From positions 1-5,482 of the forward strand of contig JACQJM010000212.1 in NCBI GenBank assembly GCA_016205045.1: a DNA stretch of 5,482 nucleotides, written 5' to 3'. Of the stretch, positions 1 to 5,482 are shown in pieces (position 1 is the first letter of the stretch; every line of letters begins with the position of its first letter). This DNA comes from Elusimicrobiota bacterium. Its GTDB lineage: Bacteria > Elusimicrobiota > Elusimicrobia > JACQJN01. The position numbers were made by a program, and so were the translations under genes. The notes below the pieces were generated by a model. It made no database searches. It worked only from the letters and a program-made list of their open reading frames with translations, and was not told the origin of the DNA.

Positions 1-151
1 CGGTCGTCTTTATGCTGGAATGACCCAGTAGTTTCTGGATGGTGTACAGATCCACTCCATGCATAGCCATGTGACTGGCGAATGTGTGTCTTAGGGTATG
101 GGTGGAGGCATTTTTGATTCCGCAGGCCCTTGCGGTTTCACTCCCATGGAT
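1..151 (-). pseudogene. C-terminal fragment of a tyrosine recombinase (phage integrase/Xer type), cut by the window edge
   Basis: The minus strand reads about 50 residues typical of the tyrosine recombinase catalytic domain. HTLRHTFASHMAMHG (roughly 100 down to 56) carries the conserved His-x-x-Arg, and LGHSSIKTT (28 down to 2) carries the third conserved His in its LGH context. In this family the nucleophilic Tyr follows about ten residues later, which would lie outside the window. Such enzymes cut and rejoin DNA at specific sites, as in phage or island integration and chromosome dimer resolution. Upstream the frame is closed by a TAA (plus-strand 152-154). No start codon precedes the catalytic motifs, and the N-terminal domain and first catalytic Arg are absent. 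I infer a truncated or frameshifted remnant. An intact upstream part displaced by rearrangement cannot be excluded. The family call is confident; the pseudogene call is less so because the 3' end is unseen. Confidence 0.8.
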
Positions 152-301
152 TTAAAAGCAGATAAGCAGTGGACCAAATCCTTAGAAGAGTGGGTAGCCG
201 CATACACTCCCCGCTACAACCCTCCCTTTTGTCCCGAAATCAAGTCTATCCCCTAAGGCTCTGATCACCCATGGAGGACCTGTGATAATTGAGAACAGGG
301 T
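152..301. other. Short region without a supported gene, between the recombinase remnant and the peptidase gene
   Basis: I see no convincing gene here. The octamer CCCATGGA occurs at 143-150 and again at 268-275. A weak imperfect dyad (ATCAC at about 264-268 with GTGAT further on) lies in the 3' flank of the peptidase gene, but no U-tract makes it a good terminator. A plus-strand reading frame (ATG at 98 or 146, stop 254-256) crosses the region, but it overlaps the recombinase remnant on the opposite strand and matches nothing I recognise. The missing N-terminal part of the recombinase is not visible in the minus-strand frames I read. Confidence 0.4.
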
Positions 302-2782
302 TTAGGAATTCCACCGCAAGCCCAGTGCTTTGATGAGAAAAATCCAGGTTTGTTTAAGTTCTTCTAGAGCCTTGTTGAAAGAACCACCTCCATGACCCGC
401 ATTAGAGGTGACCCGGGTCAGGATGGGAGCCTTTCCTGCCTGAGCTGCTTGTAGAGTTGCCGTGAATTTATGGCTATGGGCTGGCACCACGCGGTCATCG
501 TGGTCCGCGGTCAATACCAACGTGGCCGGGTAACTTGTCCCAGGTCGAACTTTATGGAGGGGCGAATACTTCATCAAAACGTCAAACCCCTCTTTGGTCT
601 GAGAACTACCATACTCTGATATCCAACTCCTTCCCACTGTAAATTCGTGAAAACGAAACATGTCCATCACTCCCACGGTGGGCTTAGCGGCTCCAAAAAG
701 ATCCGGCCTTTGATTGAGAGCAGCCCCTACCAACAGACCTCCATTAGAACCTCCACCAATGGACAACCTTGCCGGAGAAGTGTATTTTTCTTGAATAAGC
801 CACTCTGCGGCTGCGATAAAATCGTCAAATACATTTTGTTTCTTGTCTCTGCGCCCCGCATGATGCCAGTCTCTTCCATACTCTGCGCCACCCCGTAAGC
901 TAGCCACCGCCCAGATTCCACCCTTTTCTATCCACGCGGCCTGCAAAGAACCAAACCAAGGAGTGATGGCAATGTTAAAACCTCCATAACCATATAGATG
1001 GACGGGATTCTTTCCGTTGAGCTTTAATCCCTTTTTATACACCAAGAACATATGCACCCTTGTGCCATCTTTAGAAGGATAAAAAATATCCTTGACTTCA
1101 TAGTCTCGGGGTTCAAATTGCAGTCGAGGCCGCTTGACCACAGAGCTTTTCCCCGAAGAGAAATCGTAGCGGTAAACCGTGGGCGGCTGGAGAAACGAGC
1201 TGAAAATATAAAAAAGCTCTCTGTCCTTTCGATCCCCTTCCAAGAAAACAGTACCCAAGTCAGGGAGTGTGATCTCTCTTTCCAGTGTGCCTTCCAGATT
1301 GTAAATTTTCATTTGGTGGCTGGCGTCCTTCATCCATGTCGCGACGAATCGATCATGGACCATAGAAACATGGGAAAGAACCTCTGGAGCTTGGGGGATC
1401 AATTCTTTCCAGCGCTCTGGTTCCGGATGCCGACGATTTATCGCCACCAGCCGTCCTCGAGGAGCACCACGATCGGTATGGACATACAGGATATCACCAT
1501 CGTTGCCAACCACATTAAAGTAATCAAAGTCATCTTCCTCCGACAACAACTCTGTTCGAAAGCTAGGACTTTTCAAGCTCAGGAGATGCACATGACTTGC
1601 AGGGATTGAACCATCCTGCGACTGGTAGATAAGGACCAAGGAATCATCCTCCTCCGTGAGATAAACCTTCTGCAAATCCCATCCCGGCTCTACCTGACTT
1701 ACAGGGGTATCTTGGCTCTGATCCGTACCCAGAGCATGGAAGTACAGCCTCTCATTCAAATTCTTTCCTGTATACTCTTCTCCTGGTTTGGGTTCCGGAT
1801 AACGGAAATAGTAAAAGCCAGAGCCGCTCTTGTTCCAAGCCGCGGGGAAGAACTTGGACCACTGAAGCCTATCCGACAGGTCTCTTCCCGTTTCCACATC
1901 CCGAACCCGCCACTCTTTCCAATCTGACCCGTTATAAGAGAGCGCGTAAGCCATGTACCTGCCGTCCTCAGAGAAAGAATAGGTATAAACACTGGCGGTT
2001 CCGTCTTCTGAAAATTCCCCGGGATCCAGTAGAACCTGTCGTTTTCCTCTTAGGCTGGCCATTTTATAAATCACAGGATATTCCTGATCACCCTGGCGCA
2101 TGGGGAAGATGTAGTACCTGCCCTGTTTTTGAGGAAGGCCATAAGAGTCCCGACGAGCCAACTGGACCAATCGTCTGGTTTGTTGAGAAGAGCCTTTTAA
2201 AAATCGAGCGGCAAACTTATTTTGAGCCTTCACCCAGCCCTTGGTTTCAGGAGAATGAGGGTTTTCCAACCAGCGGTATGGATCAGGAACTTTCACGCCA
2301 AAATAATCATCGACATGGTTTCCTTTTCGAGTAGGCGGCGGCCGTGAACCATCAAAGAAGCCGTTGAGTGCGCCCGCTGAGTTCGTGATGTCTCTATGCA
2401 CACTTTGGCCCGGCAAACCAGAAAAGTTTCTTTGGGCTGCCCGGAAAGTTCCGCCAGACCGAGCCTGCAATCTTGGGGAGGAGGTTCGAGGGATCGATGG
2501 AGAGAGTTGGGTAGATCTAAATTGAGGTTCGATCCACGAGACCGGAGTAAAATTTATCGCACGAGAGCCCTCGGAATTCAGTGGAGAAAAAGCCCCTCGG
2601 CTCTCCCCGTGGAGGCGACCCGCTGCCGTGCCCCCGTCCACAGTTCTCGCGTTCCCGCGCCATGCTTGCGCAAATCCTTGGGGACATCCCATTTCTGAAG
2701 CGCCCCACAAAGTGGCTATACAAATAAGGACGAAGGTCACTTTCTTGAAAAATTTCATGAGTTTTTGCCTAAAATCCCTCAC
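302..2782 (-). CDS. Exported prolyl oligopeptidase (peptidase family S9A) with a long N-terminal linker
   Basis: Serine peptidase of the prolyl oligopeptidase family, which cleaves short peptides after proline. Residue numbers use the GTG start at 2782 (826 residues). An ATG at codon 9 (2758) gives a more conventional signal peptide, MKFFKKV followed by a hydrophobic run and FAQA, with cleavage likely after Ala40; I slightly prefer it. Residues 41-150 are a Ser/Arg/Gly/Pro-rich, probably disordered linker ending in FFDGSRPPP. The S9 N-terminal region follows (VPDPYRWLENPHSPET, 165-180), then a beta-propeller (about 215-560) and the alpha/beta hydrolase domain. By alignment from memory with porcine prolyl oligopeptidase, the triad is Ser679 (GGSNGG), Asp762 (DHDDRV) and His797 (NAGHGG). 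Tyr597 (LYGYGGF) matches the oxyanion Tyr, Trp720 the proline-stacking Trp, and Arg764 the substrate-binding Arg. YGYGGF and GGSNGG fit prolyl oligopeptidase better than oligopeptidase B. The enzyme looks intact and active, probably periplasmic or surface-exposed. The unusual part is the linker: the enzyme proper, about 680 residues, is of normal length. It is transcribed divergently from the neighbouring exported protein. Confidence 0.95.
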   Translation of the reverse strand: MRDFRQKLMKFFKKVTFVLICIATLWGASEMGCPQGFAQAWRGNARTVDGGTAAGRLHGESRGAFSPLNSEGSRAINFTPVSWIEPQFRSTQLSPSIPRTSSPRLQARSGGTFRAAQRNFSGLPGQSVHRDITNSAGALNGFFDGSRPPPTRKGNHVDDYFGVKVPDPYRWLENPHSPETKGWVKAQNKFAARFLKGSSQQTRRLVQLARRDSYGLPQKQGRYYIFPMRQGDQEYPVIYKMASLRGKRQVLLDPGEFSEDGTASVYTYSFSEDGRYMAYALSYNGSDWKEWRVRDVETGRDLSDRLQWSKFFPAAWNKSGSGFYYFRYPEPKPGEEYTGKNLNERLYFHALGTDQSQDTPVSQVEPGWDLQKVYLTEEDDSLVLIYQSQDGSIPASHVHLLSLKSPSFRTELLSEEDDFDYFNVVGNDGDILYVHTDRGAPRGRLVAINRRHPEPERWKELIPQAPEVLSHVSMVHDRFVATWMKDASHQMKIYNLEGTLEREITLPDLGTVFLEGDRKDRELFYIFSSFLQPPTVYRYDFSSGKSSVVKRPRLQFEPRDYEVKDIFYPSKDGTRVHMFLVYKKGLKLNGKNPVHLYGYGGFNIAITPWFGSLQAAWIEKGGIWAVASLRGGAEYGRDWHHAGRRDKKQNVFDDFIAAAEWLIQEKYTSPARLSIGGGSNGGLLVGAALNQRPDLFGAAKPTVGVMDMFRFHEFTVGRSWISEYGSSQTKEGFDVLMKYSPLHKVRPGTSYPATLVLTADHDDRVVPAHSHKFTATLQAAQAGKAPILTRVTSNAGHGGGSFNKALEELKQTWIFLIKALGLRWNS

Positions 2783-2825
2783 AAACCTACATGTTGATCG
2801 TACCTAAACTGAAACATTGGATGAG

Positions 2826-2864
2826 TAGGTCTTGGGACCCAAGGTGGAATAAGATTAAGACCTA
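2826..2864. repeat. Nested inverted repeats in the divergent spacer
   Basis: The outer pair is TAGGTCTT (2826-2833) and AAGACCTA (2857-2864), a perfect 8-bp dyad. Overlapping its left arm is CTTGGGACCCAAG (2831-2843), a perfect 6-bp dyad around one central base. The two cannot both form fully as hairpins because they share CTT. They could be a regulator site or a folded leader element of the peptidase mRNA, if that transcript starts near 2871. The sequence shows only the symmetry; the role is inference, and chance is possible. Confidence 0.45.
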
Positions 2865-3055
2865 TCCCTGGGTGGGCATTATGAACTATTTTACTAAAGC
2901 GGTTGACAATGGGGGTCACTACACGAACTCTTCCTTCCCCAAGGACCTACCCAAATCCAGGCCTAAATCCATTTGTTTTTTGGGCCTATTGGCTCATCGT
3001 CTTCATCCTGTTTTTTAATAGGATAATCATTAGAGTTTGATCATTATCTACTAGC

Positions 3056-3059
3056 GAGG
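3056..3059 (+). promoter_or_regulatory. Ribosome binding site of the exported-protein gene
   Basis: GAGG lies 5 nt before the ATG at 3065. It is short but well placed and supports that start, which also directly yields the positively charged n-region and hydrophobic core of a signal peptide. Confidence 0.6.
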
Positions 3060-3064
3060 TATTT

Positions 3065-5191
3065 ATGGAATCACTCAAAAAAGTTCTTGCCGGAATCATC
3101 CTATTCTCTCTCCTCTGGACCATCCCAGGGATAGGCGCCTATCAAGCCGTAGCCCAATCGGCACGAAATACTCCCGTTCAAATGGAAAACGTCGGAGCAC
3201 CACCGGTAAAAATTTCTGGACCGGTGCTGCCCCCAGACTATTTAAACCTTCTGGAAATGGATGGGAATCGGCTGGGTAGAGTTTCTGGTCCGGCAATCAT
3301 CCCTCAAGCGGCACGGGGAAATAAGAGCGGTTCCAAAGTTTTAAGAATCAACTCCGCTCCCGCAACAGTTCACTCTTCAGCGGTGAGGCTTTGGGATGCA
3401 GTATCTCCGGTAGCCGTTCCTTCCACTCCAGGAACTTCATCGGCACCAAGGACTATTTCAACCTCAGAGCGCGGGGTGACAGCTTCTGAAGATTTAACCC
3501 AGCCAGGACAACATCTGTTCGACGCGAATCGGCCTAAACACGACTCTGGCGTGGGCAGCCCTGTGTCTGCTGTGTCGAGAGCTTCCTTTAAGGGGCGCTC
3601 TCATTTCAGAGCTTTCAATAATGTTGGGGATCCAAATTCCAGATCTCCACAATATTCCGCCCCCCCAGGGGCAATCGCTTTTGCCGAAGTCATCGCAGGT
3701 GCCGGTCGAATAAAAAAGTTCCTAGAAGAGAATACATTCCAATTCTCTACCGACTACCCTTCTCCATCAAGATATACCGAATCGGGATCCCAGGCTCGCG
3801 GTCTCGACAATCTCACTCAGCCCGAAGGGGTAAAAACTTTGGTCGAGTGGCTGGGCTGGGCGGAAGGGCCCAATAAAACACAGGTGCTTTATCTGATTCT
3901 CGATCATGTTTTTAACTTGATTCTGGACCCAACCATTCCCCTGGGACGATCCGTCGATGCTCTACACGCTGTTTTGTCCGAGATAAAAACAATTCCTGCC
4001 GATCGAGCCCACGTAGCGACTCGAGCCCTGGACGTACTGGGGAAAGTGCCGGAATCCAGCCTGAAGGGATTGAAACCCTACCTCTACCCCTATTATCTTT
4101 CCGCGCTGGGTCAATTGACGGTGTCTGCGGGGGTTGCCCCCTCCGTAAGGATTGGGCTCGCCAACCTCTCCATCATGGCTCTTGACTCGGACCCATCTTA
4201 CTTTGATCTTGTACGAGCCGCCCAGTTCTTTTCATCTCAAGAATCCAGGGATCTCTTCGGCCTGGAACAAACGGGGGAGTTTTTGAAACAGACCCTGCTT
4301 ACTGTTGTTACCAAGCATCACTCCTTCTGGAATAAGTTCATGGAGCCTGTTGGGCATTTTGTCAGAGGGGTTGGGGAATGGGGGGAATCTGAAGAACATG
4401 CAAGATATGCTGTTGTATCGGAGTTGCCCGCCACTCCAGATCCGATCACGATGGATATCATGGGTAAACGCTTTCAGCTTTCCCGATTGCTTGTCGACAC
4501 CTATATTCGGCGAATTCTACCTGGGTGGTCTGTAGAGCGCTCCCCGGAGGAGCGTGTTCAATATATTCAACGCCTTTTCGGGAGATCAAACGTTCCGATT
4601 GGTCTTAGATATGCTGTCAACCGTTTGGAATCAGGATTCATGTATGCCGGCCATGACAGTCCCATGACCTCGACTCGCCATCCATACTTTCCGGGTTGGC
4701 TTGGGTTTTATCCCAGCGATTTAAACGCCAATGCCATAGAGTTGGATTATAGGGGTAGTGATGCCGAGAATGATCTTAAGGAAGTGTTGCGCAGGCACGG
4801 ATTGGAAAGCCGTCTGATAAAATCCAAGGTGACCGGCTGGGAAACCTGGGGGTATTGGGTGGATAATGCCCACATTGGACAGGTCGTTTTTATTCAGGCC
4901 GCAGATCCCAGGGATGCGGTGAAACTGGCTCTTCAACTCGCTGCCGATCCTTCTGTGGATCGAATGCATGTTCGTGTTTCCCCATTACTTAGATGGCGTG
5001 CCGAACTGGCCGTAAACCCTTGGGCGGCTTGGCTCCGCACTCCTTTACTGATTCAACAATCCATTAGGGAATTTTTTTGGAACTTGACAGTATCAGCCAG
5101 ATATAAAAACCAAATCAAAGAGGCAAAGCGCAAAAACGACCCCCGCTTTCGCGAGACCGCGCTGACAATTCCTTATCAGGATTTCTCCTGA
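3065..5191 (+). CDS. Exported protein of unknown function with a disordered N-terminal linker
   Basis: A 708-residue protein whose family I do not recognise. Residues 1-30 form a clear signal peptide: Lys5-Lys6, a hydrophobic core at about 8-23, and cleavage probably after AVA (28-30). Residues 31 to about 200 are rich in Ser, Pro, Ala and Arg, with two similar pieces, SGPVLPP (51-57) and SGPAIIP (74-80), and the motif LFDANRP (151-157). This part is probably disordered. From about 203 to 450 the sequence looks mostly helical and regularly hydrophobic (for example VLYLILDHVFNLILD, 274-288), perhaps an alpha-solenoid-like or bundle domain. The C-terminal part (about 450-680) is rich in Trp, with Trp545, 592, 595, 598, 644, 653, 656 and 672. 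It includes a possible alternating strand-helix segment (GQVVFIQAADPRDAVKLA, 605-622). After the signal peptide no clear transmembrane segment is seen, so a soluble periplasmic or surface protein is likely. No catalytic motif, lipobox or binding motif is evident. It diverges from the prolyl oligopeptidase, with which it shares its N-terminal organisation. Confidence 0.85.
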   Translation: MESLKKVLAGIILFSLLWTIPGIGAYQAVAQSARNTPVQMENVGAPPVKISGPVLPPDYLNLLEMDGNRLGRVSGPAIIPQAARGNKSGSKVLRINSAPATVHSSAVRLWDAVSPVAVPSTPGTSSAPRTISTSERGVTASEDLTQPGQHLFDANRPKHDSGVGSPVSAVSRASFKGRSHFRAFNNVGDPNSRSPQYSAPPGAIAFAEVIAGAGRIKKFLEENTFQFSTDYPSPSRYTESGSQARGLDNLTQPEGVKTLVEWLGWAEGPNKTQVLYLILDHVFNLILDPTIPLGRSVDALHAVLSEIKTIPADRAHVATRALDVLGKVPESSLKGLKPYLYPYYLSALGQLTVSAGVAPSVRIGLANLSIMALDSDPSYFDLVRAAQFFSSQESRDLFGLEQTGEFLKQTLLTVVTKHHSFWNKFMEPVGHFVRGVGEWGESEEHARYAVVSELPATPDPITMDIMGKRFQLSRLLVDTYIRRILPGWSVERSPEERVQYIQRLFGRSNVPIGLRYAVNRLESGFMYAGHDSPMTSTRHPYFPGWLGFYPSDLNANAIELDYRGSDAENDLKEVLRRHGLESRLIKSKVTGWETWGYWVDNAHIGQVVFIQAADPRDAVKLALQLAADPSVDRMHVRVSPLLRWRAELAVNPWAAWLRTPLLIQQSIREFFWNLTVSARYKNQIKEAKRKNDPRFRETALTIPYQDFS

Positions 5192-5192
5192 G

Positions 5193-5217
5193 GCAAAAAG
5201 TAGCAGCTACCTTTTGC
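5193..5217. terminator. Imperfect hairpin just after the stop codon; possible terminator and relative of the downstream palindrome
   Basis: GCAAAAAGTAGC (5193-5204) pairs with GCTACCTTTTGC (5206-5217) with one A-C mismatch. The realistic hairpin has a GCAGC loop. It begins two bases after the TGA of the exported-protein gene. The four T bases after the GTA/TAC core could serve as a weak U-tract, so it may terminate that transcript, but the GC core is short. It strongly resembles the palindromes at 5324-5344 and 5352-5368, so it may be a degenerate member of that repeat family rather than, or as well as, a terminator. Confidence 0.45.
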
Positions 5218-5318
5218 GATTCATCATATATAAATACGTTGTTTTTCAACTTTTAAGGAGTGGCGGCCACGCGGCAACAATCTGACCATGCCTTTCGGTG
5301 AACAAGCAGCTGAGAAGG
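5218..5318. other. Spacer between the two palindromic elements, no supported gene
   Basis: I see no convincing gene here. AAGGAG (5255-5260) resembles a ribosome site but no start codon follows at a useful distance. A small plus-strand frame (ATG 5288) encodes 14 residues and stops at the TAG (5330-5332) inside the downstream palindrome; it could be a gene remnant or chance. GTGGCGGCCAC (5260-5270) is a small local dyad. Confidence 0.35.
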
Positions 5319-5375
5319 CCTCTAAAAGGTAGCACCTACCTTTTTATCAAGAAGGTAGGTGCTACCTTTTAGAGG
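5319..5375. repeat. Perfect 24-bp inverted repeat made of two inverted copies of a smaller palindrome
   Basis: The left arm (5319-5342) and right arm (5352-5375) are perfect reverse complements of 24 bases, separated by a 9-base loop, TTTATCAAG. Each arm contains a palindrome of its own. In the left arm AAAAGGTAG (5324-5332) pairs with CTACCTTTT (5336-5344) around CAC. In the right arm AAGGTAG (5352-5358) pairs with CTACCTT (5362-5368) around GTG. The DNA can therefore form one long hairpin or two short ones. The T-tracts would let it act as a terminator on either strand. From memory, short palindromes of the AAAAGGTg...cACCTTTT type often sit beside REP-associated tyrosine transposase genes, so a mobile-element end is a second reading. 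No transposase is visible here. Confidence 0.9.
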
Positions 5376-5382
5376 TGGTGGC

Positions 5383-5398
5383 CCCGTGTACTCACGGG
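5383..5398. repeat. Small GC-rich hairpin with an overlapping alternative pairing
   Basis: CCCGTG (5383-5388) and CACGGG (5393-5398) form a perfect 6-bp stem with a TACT loop. CGTGT (5385-5389) can instead pair with ACACG (5399-5403), which would exclude the first stem. No T-tract follows, so it is not an obvious terminator. The symmetry is clear; a function is not. Confidence 0.4.
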
Positions 5399-5430
5399 AC
5401 ACGTTGCAGAGCGAGATGTGAAAAGCGATA

Positions 5431-5468
5431 TTGACAAATAATATTACATCTGTCATACTATATGTCAT
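5431..5468 (+). promoter_or_regulatory. Promoter with overlapping TGTCAT repeats, upstream of a gene at the right edge
   Basis: A perfect -35, TTGACA (5431-5436), is followed after 17 nt by CATACT (5454-5459), four of six matches to the -10 consensus. Transcription would begin near 5466. An ATG at 5467 (reading Met-Asp-Arg-Ile-Trp to the edge) would then be almost leaderless and has no ribosome site; the true start may lie beyond the window. TGTCAT occurs at 5451-5456 and 5463-5468, about one helical turn apart, and TGACA at 5432-5436 is its inverted form. This arrangement across a promoter looks like an operator, as in self-regulated small modules such as toxin-antitoxin pairs, but the downstream gene is not visible, so that link is only a guess. 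Confidence 0.5.
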
Positions 5469-5482
5469 GGATAGAATATGGC

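Larger units (their letters stand above)
2783..3064. promoter_or_regulatory. Divergent intergenic region between the peptidase gene and the exported-protein gene
   Basis: This spacer must drive both flanking genes unless one is read from elsewhere, but no strong sigma-70 promoter stands out. Toward the peptidase gene, CATAAT (minus strand, plus positions 2878-2883) with a poor -35 (TCAACC, 17-nt spacing) would give a leader of roughly 90 nt. Toward the plus-strand gene, GATAAT (3022-3027) is a fair -10 but its best -35 (TCTTCA, 16-nt spacing) matches at only three of six positions. A perfect TTGACA at 2903-2908 lacks a matching -10 at the right distance. A plus-strand frame spanning most of the spacer (2791-3018) has no family features or ribosome site, so I do not call it. 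Nested dyads at 2826-2864 are listed separately. Confidence 0.4.

Noticed and set aside
98..256. Plus-strand open frame (ATG at 98 or 146) of up to 52 codons
   Set aside because: It overlaps the well-supported recombinase motifs on the other strand, has no clear ribosome site and matches no family I recognise.
1052..1609. Plus-strand open frame of 185 codons inside the peptidase gene
   Set aside because: It lies wholly opposite the propeller region of a clearly real prolyl oligopeptidase and shows no family motif, so it is a shadow frame.
2903..2908. Perfect TTGACA hexamer in the divergent spacer as a -35 box
   Set aside because: At 16-18 nt downstream the hexamers (such as AACTCT) are poor -10 matches.
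2791..3018. 75-codon plus-strand frame in the divergent spacer
   Set aside because: No ribosome site, no signal peptide or domain, and it runs through the dyads and probable promoter region. A real small gene is not excluded but is not supported.
5288..5332. Short frame ending at the TAG inside the left palindrome arm
   Set aside because: Only 14 codons from the ATG, with no usable ribosome site. It may be a gene remnant but cannot be told from chance.
5193..5375. CRISPR array formed by the repeated GGTAGC/CTACC units
   Set aside because: Only three units, in mixed orientation and with unequal spacing (two sit inside one hairpin). There are no regular spacers and no cas gene.

Overview
The window suggests a Gram-negative-type bacterium of roughly balanced base composition. 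Both complete genes start with a cleavable-looking signal peptide, so both products probably leave the cytoplasm. I cannot fix the phylum from the sequence. The two full-length genes diverge from a shared 282-base spacer.

Layout. The left edge (1-151, minus strand) keeps the C-terminal catalytic piece of a tyrosine recombinase of the phage-integrase/Xer type. Its reading frame is closed upstream by a stop, so it looks like a gene remnant, though its last residues lie outside the window. A short stretch with no supported gene (152-301) separates it from a prolyl oligopeptidase gene (302-2782, minus strand). That enzyme has an intact Ser-Asp-His triad, a signal peptide and an unusual extension of about 110 residues before the enzyme proper. 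The divergent spacer (2783-3064) holds nested inverted repeats and only weak promoter candidates. On the plus strand (3065-5191) lies a 708-residue exported protein that I do not recognise. It also begins with a signal peptide and a long Ser/Pro/Arg-rich linker.

The right end (5192-5482) has no supported complete gene but much structure. One bp past the stop codon is an imperfect hairpin of the AAAAGGTAG...CTACCTTTT type. Further on, two inverted copies of that small palindrome together make a perfect 24-bp inverted repeat with a 9-nt loop. Then come a small GC hairpin and a good promoter-like sequence overlapped by TGTCAT repeats, pointing to another gene that starts at or beyond the right edge.

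How the parts may work together. The two divergent genes encode exported proteins, and both linkers end in a similar short motif (FFDGSRP and LFDANRP). This is the most interesting observation in the window: it may be a shared export, processing or anchoring signal, but two examples cannot prove that. The recombinase remnant and the palindromes at the two ends suggest that the gene pair sits next to sites of past DNA mobility.
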